Source of the DNA: Streptomyces longhuiensis
Lineage (GTDB): Bacteria; Actinomycetota; Actinomycetes; Streptomycetales; Streptomycetaceae
Assembly (NCBI RefSeq): GCF_020616555.1
Contig: NZ_CP085173.1
Span: 3,855,501 to 3,919,500, forward strand
Direction of reading: 5' to 3'
Length of the DNA: 64,000 nucleotides
Position numbers and translations under genes: made by a program. The notes beneath the pieces are model-generated. The model had not been told where the DNA came from and did not search any database. It saw only the letters and a program-made list of their open reading frames with translations. Of the stretch, positions 30,093 through 37,835 are shown piece after piece (position 1 is the first letter of the stretch; every line of letters starts with the position of its first letter).

Positions 30093-30695
30093 ATGAACGA
30101 TCGCATGGTGTGGATCGACTGCGAGATGACCGGGCTCTCGCTGGCGAATGACGCGCTCATCGAGGTGGCCGCACTGGTCACCGACTCTGAGCTGAACGTA
30201 CTCGGCGACGGCGTGGACATTGTGATCCGCCCGCCGGCCGAGGCCCTGGAGACCATGCCCGAGGTGGTGCGGCAGATGCACACCGCCTCGGGCCTCCTCG
30301 ACGAGCTCGCGGGCGGCACGACGCTCGCCGACGCCGAGGAACAGGTCCTCGCGTACGTACGCGAGCACGTCAAGGAACCGGGCAAGGCGCCCCTGTGCGG
30401 GAACTCGGTCGGCACCGACCGCGGATTCCTGCTGCGGGACATGCCGACGCTGGAGGACTACCTCCACTACCGGATCGTCGATGTGTCCTCGGTCAAGGAA
30501 CTGGCGCGCCGCTGGTACCCGAGGGCGTACTTCAACAGTCCGGACAAGAACGGCAACCACCGCGCGCTCGCCGACATCCGCGACTCCATCGTCGAGCTGC
30601 GCTACTACCGCGAGGCGGTCTTCGTCCCGCAGCCGGGACCGGACTCCGACACCGCGAAGAAGATCGCGGCCAAGCACGCGCCGCCTGCGGAATAG
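30093..30695 (+). CDS. ornA: Oligoribonuclease
   Basis: 3'-5' exoribonuclease degrading 2-5-nt RNAs (and linear pGpG), 200 aa. DEDDh residues: VWIDCEMTGL (DxE), PLCGNSVGTDRGFLLRDMP (Asp) and the C-terminal KNGNHRALADI with the catalytic His and Asp. It sits 10 bp behind adpA, the conserved streptomycete arrangement, so the two are probably partly co-transcribed. Confidence 0.96.
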   Translation: MNDRMVWIDCEMTGLSLANDALIEVAALVTDSELNVLGDGVDIVIRPPAEALETMPEVVRQMHTASGLLDELAGGTTLADAEEQVLAYVREHVKEPGKAPLCGNSVGTDRGFLLRDMPTLEDYLHYRIVDVSSVKELARRWYPRAYFNSPDKNGNHRALADIRDSIVELRYYREAVFVPQPGPDSDTAKKIAAKHAPPAE

Positions 30696-30722
30696 CGCCT
30701 CGCACCGCATTTCCGACCCCTG

Positions 30723-30780
30723 TGTACGGGGTCCGGAAAAGGAGTGCACGAGCACCCCTTCGGACCCTGTACACTTTTTC
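30723..30780 (+). terminator. Terminator after ornA
   Basis: Long hairpin beginning TGTAC-GGGGTCCG and closing CGGACCC-TGTACA (outer ends 30723 and 30773), with inner GTGC/GCAC pairing around ACGA, directly followed by CTTTTT at 30774-30779. A genuine T-run is unusual for this genome. It separates adpA-ornA from the tRNA gene. Confidence 0.88.
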
Positions 30781-30815
30781 TCGGCCGGTCGGAAGAACGA
30801 CATACGACCGGACAT

Positions 30816-30889
30816 GGTGGGTGTAGCTCAGTTGGTAGAGCACCTGGTTGTGGTCCAGGTGGCCGCGGGTTCAAGTCCCGTCACTCACC
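30816..30889 (+). tRNA. tRNA-His (GUG)
   Basis: Cloverleaf with acceptor GTGGGTG (30817-30823) pairing CACTCAC (30882-30888), anticodon GTG at 30850-30852 in loop TTGTGGT, and T arm CGGGTTCAAGTCCCG. G at 30816 and C at 30889 form the extra G-1:C73 pair that identifies tRNA-His. CCA is not encoded. Its 3' half is the likely integration target of the adjacent element. Confidence 0.97.
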
Positions 30890-30899
30890 CTGAATGATC

Positions 30900-30931
30900 A
30901 AGGCCCGACCTGCGAAAGCAGGTCGGGCCTT
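30900..30931 (+). terminator. Terminator after tRNA-His
   Basis: Perfect 14-bp hairpin AAGGCCCGACCTGC-gaaa-GCAGGTCGGGCCTT with a GAAA tetraloop, 10 bp after the tRNA. The right arm ends in TTAG without a long T-run. Confidence 0.88.
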
Positions 30932-31010
30932 AGTCGTTCCTAGGCCCTTGGGAACATCACGGGAACACAGCCCCCTCCCACAGCCCCCTCGCCGCCCGTA
31001 TCGTCCCCCC

Positions 31011-32300
31011 ATGGCGAGCATCGTTGAGCGCCCCAAAAAGTCGGGCGAGATCACGTACCAGGTGAAGTGGCGCGAGGGCGGCGCCTGGCAATCCGAGAAC
31101 TTCGGCGACCCCGATCAGGCCGACCAGTTCAAGCGACTGGTCGAAGCCCACGGCGGCACCTGGCCGCACGGCTGGACCAAGGGCCTCGGCTTCGTCGAGC
31201 CCGAGACGCACCCGGACGACCACCTCTTCGCCGACTATGCGCACCGATACGTCGACGGCCTGAACACCGTGGACGACCGGACCAAGCACGACTACAAGCG
31301 GGACATCGAGAACCACTTTGTGGGCGTCCGCTACACCGACCCCGCCGGCATCGAGCATCGCCTCGGCGGACTGGTGCACCTCGGCCCGGACGGCACCGCC
31401 CACCCGGCGACCGTGTGCAACCTGACGCAGGCCGACGTGAACCACTGGGTCACGAGGCAGCGAACGGCCGTCACAGCCCCTGACGACCCTGAACGCGTAC
31501 TGCGAGCCAAGGCGAGCCCCAAGAGCGTGGCGAACCGCCACGGACTCCTGTACTGCATCATGCAGGCCGCCGTGGAGGCTGAGCCCCAACTCCGCGAGTC
31601 GAACCCCTGCAAGAAGACGGGACTCCCCCGCCAGGACGATGGCACCGAAGAGGAGATGGTGTTCCTCGAACACGACGAGTACGCCCGCATCAGCCTCGAA
31701 CTCCGCGCCCTGGACCCCAACGCCGCCGACCTCGCCGACTTCCTCGTCGGCACCGGCATGCGCTGGGGCGAGGCCACCGCCATCCAGAGCCGGGACATCA
31801 ACTGGACGACCGGCAAGGTAAGCGTTCAGCGCGCGTGGAAGCGGCAGGACGACAACACGTTCGAGATCGGACCGCCGAAGACTAGGAAGGCGCGGCGGCT
31901 GGTGAAGTTGAACGAGGACCAGCTGGCGATGCTCCGCCGGCATGTGACCGGCCGCGGCCCGGAGGACTACGTCTTCCGGGGCGGCATGGGTAAGGCGTGG
32001 CGGCACTCGAACTTCTACCACCGCAAGTGGGAGCGGGCGTTGAAGGAGGCGATCAAGAAGGGGCTCACCAAGCGCCCGCGGATCCACGATCTGCGGCACA
32101 CGCATGTGGCGTGGCTGATCGAGCAGAACATCTCTCCGGCGGCGATCCAGGCGCGCGTGGGCCATGAGTCGATCACGACGACGATCGACCGGTACGGGCA
32201 CCTGCTGAGCAACCTGGACGACGAGATCAGTGCCGCAGTGGCCAACGCGATGCGCGTTGCTGCGCCTCGCGATGGTCTGCGGCCTGTCCGTTCCGCGTGA
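31011..32300 (+). CDS. Tyrosine site-specific integrase
   Basis: Phage/ICE integrase of 429 aa that would recombine attP with the tRNA-His gene. Order: short N-terminal arm-binding segment (residues 1-40, ITYQVKWREGGAWQSENF), core-binding SAM-like domain (about 80-200), and catalytic domain with Arg in GTGMRWGEATAI, His-x-x-Arg in RIHDLRHTHVAW, His in VGHESITTTIDRY and the nucleophilic Tyr in IDRYGHL. ATG 31011 fits the domain start; there is no good ribosome site, so expression may be weak. Confidence 0.95.
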   Translation: MASIVERPKKSGEITYQVKWREGGAWQSENFGDPDQADQFKRLVEAHGGTWPHGWTKGLGFVEPETHPDDHLFADYAHRYVDGLNTVDDRTKHDYKRDIENHFVGVRYTDPAGIEHRLGGLVHLGPDGTAHPATVCNLTQADVNHWVTRQRTAVTAPDDPERVLRAKASPKSVANRHGLLYCIMQAAVEAEPQLRESNPCKKTGLPRQDDGTEEEMVFLEHDEYARISLELRALDPNAADLADFLVGTGMRWGEATAIQSRDINWTTGKVSVQRAWKRQDDNTFEIGPPKTRKARRLVKLNEDQLAMLRRHVTGRGPEDYVFRGGMGKAWRHSNFYHRKWERALKEAIKKGLTKRPRIHDLRHTHVAWLIEQNISPAAIQARVGHESITTTIDRYGHLLSNLDDEISAAVANAMRVAAPRDGLRPVRSA

Positions 32301-32786
32301 TCAGTGGCCGGGCTGGGGCGAGCCGCCCCAGTTCTGGCTCCACTGGCCGTTGCTGACGATGTGGAGGAGGTAGGCGCGCATCTCCTCGAAGCACTGCTTG
32401 GTCATGGCGCCCTTGCGGACGAGCCAGACGAATCGTCCCTTCTCCTCGTCGGGGAGGATGGCGGCGCCATCTGGCAGGGTGGGGCGCCACTCCATGTCGA
32501 AGAGAGATTCGTCTTTGTGGGCGGTGGCTGGGGCCTGGTCGGCGGGCGTGTCGCCGTCGCTCCAGTTCTGGCTCCACTGGCCGGCGCTGACGATGGCTTG
32601 GAGATGTCGGAGCATCTCGTCGAAGCACTGCTGAGTCATGGCGCCTGTGGCCACGAGAAATACGAACTTCCCCTCGCGCTCCGCCGGGAAGATGGCTCTG
32701 CCGCCGGGGATTCTGGGGGCGAACTCCATGTCGAACTCTGCTGCGCGCTCTTCCGCCTGCGACGCGGTGTCGCCGTCGTCTGCCAT
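32301..32786 (-). CDS. Orphan protein built of two tandem copies of a 58-aa domain
   Basis: 161 aa, no signal or membrane segment. Residues 18-75 and 96-153 align without gaps; I count 36 identities in 58. Common pattern: FDME-x2-P ... GxFVxLV ... GAMTxQCFxEM ... IVSxGQWSQNW. The domain is unknown to me. ATG 32786 follows AAAGGGG eight bases upstream. It lies between integrase and repressor on the repressor strand, a place where lysogen-expressed genes (immunity, exclusion, host modification) are common. Confidence 0.8.
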   Translation of the reverse strand: MADDGDTASQAEERAAEFDMEFAPRIPGGRAIFPAEREGKFVFLVATGAMTQQCFDEMLRHLQAIVSAGQWSQNWSDGDTPADQAPATAHKDESLFDMEWRPTLPDGAAILPDEEKGRFVWLVRKGAMTKQCFEEMRAYLLHIVSNGQWSQNWGGSPQPGH

Positions 32787-32963
32787 TAGTCGTGCCCCTT
32801 TGCATGGCACACCGCACCCCGTGAGCGAACTCATGTTCGAAGTGCGAGTGATATGTGTGATCCGACACGCCCCCAGGCGGATCACCGACTTTGCCATACC
32901 GATCAAGATGTGACCAGAGGGTCTCATGATGTGACTGAAAGTAGTATTACCCGGCGAGGCGGG

Positions 32964-33383
32964 TCAGCGGTCCGCCTTGCGGGCCCGCCGGCGCATCACG
33001 ATCTGGGCGAGTTCATCGAGTTCGTCGAGTTCATCCTCGGTCAGCTCCTCGGCCCGCGCCACGAAGAGCCGCAGGGCGCCGCGCTCGTCCCAGCGTTCAG
33101 AGACGAGCCCGAAGAACTGGGCGCTGGCAGCGCGCTGGAGGGCTACCGGGGGGAGCTGGAGGGCCGCAGCGAGGGCGCGTAGCTGACCCTCGGTCGGCGC
33201 CTTGACGCCGTGCCCCTTGGTCAAGTTATCCAGGGTGCCGCGCTTGTACAGAGGGCCGGCATCCGGGTCCTCTGGGTCGACGGTGAGGTCGGCCAAGGTC
33301 CTGAGCCCAAGGCCAAGTTCTCCCATTCGGTTGCGCACGAGGTCGGACAGGTCGGTCCGTTCCGTCGTCTCCTCGGCTGACAT
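32964..33383 (-). CDS. Phage repressor-like helix-turn-helix protein
   Basis: 139 aa. N-terminal part VRNRMGELGLGLRTLADLTV ... RGTLDNLTKGHGVKAPTEGQ resembles an XRE-type HTH, followed by [20 protein letters not shown]. The acidic C-terminus has EELTEDELDELDELAQIVM. ATG 33383 chosen, with GGAG nine bases before; GTG 33425 is also open but lacks a ribosome site. It is divergent from a second HTH gene across an operator-rich region, the normal layout of a lysogeny switch. Confidence 0.75.
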   Translation of the reverse strand: MSAEETTERTDLSDLVRNRMGELGLGLRTLADLTVDPEDPDAGPLYKRGTLDNLTKGHGVKAPTEGQLRALAAALQLPPVALQRAASAQFFGLVSERWDERGALRLFVARAEELTEDELDELDELAQIVMRRRARKADR

Positions 33384-33494
33384 TTTCCTCGTCTCCGCGC
33401 GGGCGCTGTGTGGCGTGGTGTCCACGTGACTGCTGAGTCTCGTTTGGCATATGCGCTGGTAGATAGATCGCTAAAGCCATCTCGACAGCCACAG

Positions 33495-33638
33495 TGTCCA
33501 GGTTCTTGGGCGCCCTGCGCCACCCCACCAACAGGGCTTGACCAAATTCCCACCAAACGGCGCGTCCAATTTTCTGGACACCGCGTCCAGGTTCTGCCAT
33601 GCTTCACGTGTCCAAGAAATTGGTCACCTTGTCCAAGG
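33495..33638. promoter_or_regulatory. Immunity-type operator array (GTCCA half-sites)
   Basis: The divergent intergenic region contains five GTCCA half-sites (33496, 33564, 33584, 33610, 33631). One forms an inverted pair GTCCA-ATTTTC-TGGAC at 33564-33579. Another overlaps CCAA-GAAA-TTGG at 33612-33623, and the last overlaps CCTTG-TC-CAAGG at 33627-33638. They are spread over 144 bp between the two regulator genes, as expected for a multi-operator lysis/lysogeny switch. Confidence 0.65.
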
Positions 33639-33647
33639 GGGTGAATC

Positions 33648-33935
33648 GTGAAGTCAGAAACCCGTTTCGAGCTGGTCCGGCCCGATCTTCTGCGCCTGCT
33701 CATGGAGCGCATCTACACCGGCGCCAGCATCAGCGGACGCGAGCTCGCCGCAGCGGTCGGCGTCCCGACCAGCACCATCAACGCGCTGCTCACAGGGACT
33801 ACCCGATCCCAGCCGCAGTGGGTCGTTGACGCCATCTGCCACGAGGTCGGGATCGAACCGCTGTGCCTGTGGGCCCCCAAGGCCCGCGCTGCCCGAGCCG
33901 CCAGGCCCCAGCCCTCCCAGATGGCTGTCGCATGA
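33648..33935 (+). CDS. Cro-like helix-turn-helix protein
   Basis: 95 aa. HTH around ISGRELAAAVGVPTSTINALLTG (residues 28-50), then WVVDAICHEVGIEPLCLW, typical of XRE-type phage regulators, and an Ala/Pro tail. GTG 33648 follows AAGGGGG. First gene of the rightward early operon and divergent from the repressor, so probably the Cro-type antagonist. ATGA overlap with the next gene. Confidence 0.78.
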   Translation: MKSETRFELVRPDLLRLLMERIYTGASISGRELAAAVGVPTSTINALLTGTTRSQPQWVVDAICHEVGIEPLCLWAPKARAARAARPQPSQMAVA

Positions 33936-34204
33936 CCCGCAGCTACACGTACGCCGAAGCCGCGACAGAACTGCGCGTCGACGAAACCTGGCTGCGCCGC
34001 CACATCAAGTCGCTGCCGCACAGCAAGAAAGGCCGAGTCGTGACGTTCTCCGCCGAGGACATCGAGCGAATCGACTCCCTCCACCACTACGAGCCGAACG
34101 CGGGCCCTTTGGCCATCGTCCCGGCGCCCCGGACGGACGGGCCCCACCCGCTGGCGCAGCTTCGGCCGCTGCCGGCGCGCGGTGCGGCTCGGCGAACTGC
34201 CTGA
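33932..34204 (+). CDS. Excisionase-like HTH_17/MerR-type protein
   Basis: 90 aa. The winged-helix motif TYAEAATELRVDETWLRRHI followed by GRVVTFSAEDIERIDSLHHY fits the excisionase/AlpA DNA-binding family. A Pro/Ala-rich tail follows. Overlaps the Cro-like gene by four bases. It may direct excision with the integrase or act as a second early regulator. Confidence 0.7.
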   Translation: MTRSYTYAEAATELRVDETWLRRHIKSLPHSKKGRVVTFSAEDIERIDSLHHYEPNAGPLAIVPAPRTDGPHPLAQLRPLPARGAARRTA

Positions 34205-34299
34205 ACTCCCCATGAACGCGCCGAAGGGCCCGCCCGACTTCCCGGCCTGGCGAGCCCCACGACTCGGCGAACCCCTACACCAAGAAAAGAGAGGTCCCC

Positions 34300-34656
34300 G
34301 TGACCGAGCAGACTACCTTCACCGCTCCGAACGCAGGTCAGATGCGGTTCGCGCTCGATCTGATCCGCTGGTACTCCATCCACTTCCCGGAGCTGCCCGC
34401 CCCCTACGTCACGCTCAACGCCCACCCGGGCCGCACCGTGCTGAACATCCAGACGCCGGACCAGGCCGCGTTCGAGATGTGGCGTGAGGCGCTGGAGTTC
34501 GACGCGGAGAACGTCGAGCTCACCGGGAACGGCACCGACGCGTGGCTGAACCTGAGCCAGCAGGCGCGGCAGTTCCAGGTGCCAGTGCACCTGACCTGCC
34601 ACCAGATCCCGGTTGTGGCCCCGCGCCCGGCGGCGGACGAGCAGGTGGCGGCATGA
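34300..34656 (+). CDS. Phage early protein of unknown function
   Basis: 118 aa soluble protein (MTEQTTFTAPNAGQMRFALD...), no motif recognised. GTG 34300 follows GAGAGG. First of a chain of genes joined by ATGA/GTGA overlaps that runs to about 41.4 kb. Confidence 0.7.
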   Translation: MTEQTTFTAPNAGQMRFALDLIRWYSIHFPELPAPYVTLNAHPGRTVLNIQTPDQAAFEMWREALEFDAENVELTGNGTDAWLNLSQQARQFQVPVHLTCHQIPVVAPRPAADEQVAA

Positions 34657-34991
34657 GTACGCCGCTGGTGGTGAACACGCTCGACGGGACGGTGTGGACG
34701 CGTCGCGCCGTGACCCCTGGGGGTCTCGCCCTGTACGCGGTGGCTGGCGTGTGCCAGTGCCCGGAGTTCGTGATGGCGACGCTGCCGGAGCTGGCGGAGC
34801 ACGGGATCGCGGGTTCGGCTGACGTGCTGCCCGTCCCGGCCGGCACCGAGCCGTCGGTGGATGAGTCGGCGGACCGTCTGACCGCGCTCCTCGCCCCGAC
34901 GCAGGCCCTCCGCGAGGAGCCGCACGACGGGCCGCTGCACCGCGACTACCGCCTCGGCCGGGACATGCCCGAGACGGGTGGTGTCCGGTGA
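34653..34991 (+). CDS. Phage early protein of unknown function
   Basis: 112 aa. A short N-terminal beta-rich part (VVNTLDGTVWTRRAVTP), two Cys only (CQC), and an acidic C-terminus ending ETGGVR. The same TETGGVR ending closes the next protein, a trace of local duplication of the 3' end. Confidence 0.65.
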   Translation: MSTPLVVNTLDGTVWTRRAVTPGGLALYAVAGVCQCPEFVMATLPELAEHGIAGSADVLPVPAGTEPSVDESADRLTALLAPTQALREEPHDGPLHRDYRLGRDMPETGGVR

Positions 34992-35524
34992 CCCTCACCT
35001 ACGACCCCACCAAGCACCTCCTTGGCTACGGCCGACGCGACGTGATCACGGGCGTGCTGCACGGTCACATTCGCTGGCCCAACGGGCGCCCGCCCACCCC
35101 GTCCGGGTGCCGCTGGTGCGGCACCGAGCAGAGCGGTCACGGCCGCCGGTGGACGCCGGGCCACGGGATTCACGCATGGATGCAGCCGACGCAGGCGCAG
35201 ATCCTCGCGCGGATGAAGGCCCGCCGCGCGGCGCGCAAGGCCGTGTGCCGCTGCCCGCAGGACGACGAGTGGCGTCCGTTCGCCCCAGTCTTCGACACGT
35301 ACGAGTGCGAGGCCGTCGACTGCCACGGCTACTTCTCGGAGCTGAACCCGTTCGGGGGCGGCCCGGCTCACGGACACGACGCGAAGGTCTCCCGTACCTG
35401 CGGGTGCGGCTGGCGTACGAGCGTCTGGCACGTGGCTGACGGGTCGGCGGAGGCCGAGCTCCACGACCACGTCACCACGGTTCACGGCGGCACTGCGCCC
35501 ACCGAGACGGGCGGTGTCCGGTGA
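34988..35524 (+). CDS. Cys/His-rich (zinc-finger-like) phage protein
   Basis: 178 aa with several paired Cys: CRWCGTEQSGH, CRCPQ, YECEAVDCHGYF and CGCGWRTS...HDHVTTVHG. Together they suggest two zinc-binding modules. Fold and role unknown. Overlaps both neighbours by four bases. Confidence 0.68.
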   Translation: MTLTYDPTKHLLGYGRRDVITGVLHGHIRWPNGRPPTPSGCRWCGTEQSGHGRRWTPGHGIHAWMQPTQAQILARMKARRAARKAVCRCPQDDEWRPFAPVFDTYECEAVDCHGYFSELNPFGGGPAHGHDAKVSRTCGCGWRTSVWHVADGSAEAELHDHVTTVHGGTAPTETGGVR

Positions 35525-35727
35525 CGATCCCCGCCGCGATCTGCCTCGGCATCTCCGCCTACGCCGCCGGCCTCGTGCCGTTCCTCCTCCTGGTGGACGC
35601 CGAGCACCTGACGCCCCGCGTCGTGCGTGAGGCCCTGGCCTCCGCCCGCGCCGCCGTCCAGCGTGCCGCGCTCTCCACCGCCGCCCTCGTGCTCCTGCTC
35701 TCCGCTCCGAAGGGAGCACTCCGATGA
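35521..35727 (+). CDS. Small membrane protein
   Basis: 68 aa with two hydrophobic segments (AAICLGISAYAAGLVPFLLLV and AALSTAALVLLLSAP) around a charged loop. GTG start in GTGA overlap with the previous gene. Confidence 0.6.
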   Translation: MTIPAAICLGISAYAAGLVPFLLLVDAEHLTPRVVREALASARAAVQRAALSTAALVLLLSAPKGALR

Positions 35728-36089
35728 CGCACCACATTGACGGCCCGTTCCCCATCGCGCTCGCCGCCACGAAGGACGGGGCCGCGCTCGACGTCACCCA
35801 GTACCTCGTGCGCGCCGTGTTCCTGGAGCTGTTCGAGGACGCCGACGCCGACTCGAAGTCGTTCGGCGAGGAGTTCGCCGACATGCACTCCCTCGCGCAG
35901 GCCGCGCAGCGGGGCGGTGCCGACAGCCACGCGCGGCACGAGTTCGACGTGCGCATGGAGCGGATGATCGAGCGCTACGCGGACGGCGGGAAGGTCGACC
36001 TGTACGCCACGGGTGTCGGTCAGCTCCTCTCCGCTGTCCGGGAGATCGCGGCGCCGCGTCCGGTGCCGGGTCAGCGAGGTGCCGCATGA
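35724..36089 (+). CDS. Phage early protein of unknown function
   Basis: 121 aa, acidic and helical (LELFEDADADSKSFGEEFAD), no motif recognised. Translationally coupled on both sides by ATGA overlaps. Confidence 0.65.
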   Translation: MTHHIDGPFPIALAATKDGAALDVTQYLVRAVFLELFEDADADSKSFGEEFADMHSLAQAAQRGGADSHARHEFDVRMERMIERYADGGKVDLYATGVGQLLSAVREIAAPRPVPGQRGAA

Positions 36090-36526
36090 GCGCCCACGAC
36101 ATCGAGAGCTATCCGGGCGAACTCGCCATGCTGCGCGGCTTGGTTCGTGTCATCCGCACCATCGCGATGCACAGCGACATCGACGAACTGCGTCGAGTGC
36201 TCGCTGAGCACGAAATCGACGAACAGGCCGCGTACTCCGCCCGGGATGAGAAGGCCACCGTTGCGGCGGCGACGGCCACTCCCCCGCCGTTCATCGAGAA
36301 CGCCCGGGTCCGCGCCCTCCACGAGGCGATGATCGCCAACCCCGGCGAGTGGCGCGTCGGAGCCGCCCGCCGCGTGCTCCTCGCCGCCGGGTTCACCGGC
36401 CTCGGCCGCAACTCGGCGAGCCAGTACCTCAAAGCCCTCGTCGCGCTCGGCCTCGCCACCGCGCACGGCCCCGACGACGCCCGCTTCTACACGCTCAGCA
36501 CCACCGGAAAGGACGGCCGCGCATGA
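36086..36526 (+). CDS. Probable winged-helix DNA-binding protein
   Basis: 146 aa. The C-terminal 70 residues (RVRALHEAMIANPGEWRVGAA ... NSASQYLKALVALGLA ... FYTLS) look like a winged helix; the N-terminal half is a helical acidic segment. Could be a phage regulator. Function is inferred from fold appearance only. Confidence 0.6.
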   Translation: MSAHDIESYPGELAMLRGLVRVIRTIAMHSDIDELRRVLAEHEIDEQAAYSARDEKATVAAATATPPPFIENARVRALHEAMIANPGEWRVGAARRVLLAAGFTGLGRNSASQYLKALVALGLATAHGPDDARFYTLSTTGKDGRA

Positions 36527-36780
36527 CCGGGCCCGAGCACTACCGCGAGGCCGAGAATCTCCTCGGCTACGCCGAAGCCCGCGACGCCGAGCTGCGTGGC
36601 GACGCCGAGGACATGTCGTTCCTCGCCGAGGCGCAGGTCCACGCGACGCTCGCCCTGGCCGCCGCCACGGCGCTCGCGAACGCCGACCGGTCCGCCTCGG
36701 CCGAGTACGTCCGGTACGACGGCGCCGAGTGGCGACGTGCTGCTGGGGTCGCGATCCCGCTGCAGGGGGACGACGACTGA
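36523..36780 (+). CDS. Phage early protein of unknown function
   Basis: 85 aa, Ala/Glu-rich helical protein (HYREAENLLGYAEARDAELRG ...). The pattern resembles short phage proteins that accompany recombination genes, but nothing specific can be named. Stop overlaps the exonuclease start as TGATG. Confidence 0.65.
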   Translation: MTGPEHYREAENLLGYAEARDAELRGDAEDMSFLAEAQVHATLALAAATALANADRSASAEYVRYDGAEWRRAAGVAIPLQGDDD

Positions 36781-37835
36781 TGACGACGACCGTGCAGGCC
36801 GGGGCGAGCACCGCCCCGGCCGCCGGCCGGAAGGTCACACCGACCGGCCGCCTCCTCCTCGAACCCACTGCCCCCCGCGACGTGTGGCTCGATGCCCGCC
36901 GCCGCGGTATCGGCTCCAGCGACCTGCCCGGCGTCATGAACCTCTCCGGCTTCAAAACGCCGCTGCACATCTTCCACGACAAGCTCGGCCACCTCCCGCA
37001 CGACGACGAGTTCAGCGACGCAGCCCACTTCGGGGTGATCTTCGAGGACCCGCTCGCCCGCGACTGGGCCCGCCGAAACCGCACCGTCGTCGAGCCCGTC
37101 GGCATCATCGCCAACGAGGCCGAACCGTGGCAGATGTGCACCCTCGACCGGCTGTGCACCGAGTGCCCCCTCGACCGCACCCGCCAGTCGCTGTGCGCGC
37201 TGGAGGTCAAGACCCGCAACGCGTTCGTCGCGAACCTCTGGCGCCAGGGCCCGCCGGACGACGTCCTCGCCCAAGTGCTCTGGCAGATCCTCGTCACCGG
37301 CCTCGACCACATCCACGTCGTATGTCTGATCGGTGGCCAGGACTACCGGCAGTACACCGTGCGCCTCGAGGACCACATCAAGTTGGTCGCGTACCTCAAC
37401 GCCGAGGCCGGACGTTTGTGGCACGAGCACATCGTGCCCGGCCGCCCGCCGGCCTCGTCCGGCGAGGAGCCGCCCGGCGCCCTGATCGACCTGTACGACC
37501 GGCTCCACCCGGATAGGTCCGGGGCCGTGGTCGTCGACCGTGACGGTGACGCGCAGGACGCGATGGCCGAGTACGTCGAGGCCGTCGCCACAGAGCGCAA
37601 GGCGAAGTACAAGAAGGCCGCGGCCAAAGCCAAGCTCCTCGGCGTGCTCGGCCCGGCGCAGGCCGCGATGTATCAGGACCGCCCGTTCTTCTCTATCGAG
37701 CAGTCCTCGAAGAAGACGCCGGATCTGGCGCGTCTGGCCGAGGAATTCCCCGAGGCGTACCGCGCGTGCGTGGCCGACGTGCCACACGACCGGATCGCCA
37801 TCCCCAAGTACGTGCGTGAGGAGTTCGCCGCATGA
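36780..37835 (+). CDS. YqaJ-like phage exonuclease (recombinase nuclease)
   Basis: 351 aa, lambda-exonuclease-like 5'-3' dsDNA nuclease. Motifs: WLDARRRGIGSSDLPGVMNL (YqaJ start), GVIFEDPLARDWARR (Glu), then LCALEVKTRNAF with the E-x-K metal/catalytic pair, and VLWQILVTGLDHIHVVCL. Paired with the ERF protein directly downstream (ATGA overlap), forming a two-component homologous recombination system. Confidence 0.88.
   Translation: MTTTVQAGASTAPAAGRKVTPTGRLLLEPTAPRDVWLDARRRGIGSSDLPGVMNLSGFKTPLHIFHDKLGHLPHDDEFSDAAHFGVIFEDPLARDWARRNRTVVEPVGIIANEAEPWQMCTLDRLCTECPLDRTRQSLCALEVKTRNAFVANLWRQGPPDDVLAQVLWQILVTGLDHIHVVCLIGGQDYRQYTVRLEDHIKLVAYLNAEAGRLWHEHIVPGRPPASSGEEPPGALIDLYDRLHPDRSGAVVVDRDGDAQDAMAEYVEAVATERKAKYKKAAAKAKLLGVLGPAQAAMYQDRPFFSIEQSSKKTPDLARLAEEFPEAYRACVADVPHDRIAIPKYVREEFAA

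Noticed and set aside
30894..31010. Upstream extension of the integrase frame into the tRNA terminator
   Set aside because: It would translate the tRNA terminator hairpin and a Pro/Arg-rich shadow; the integrase fold starts at 31011.
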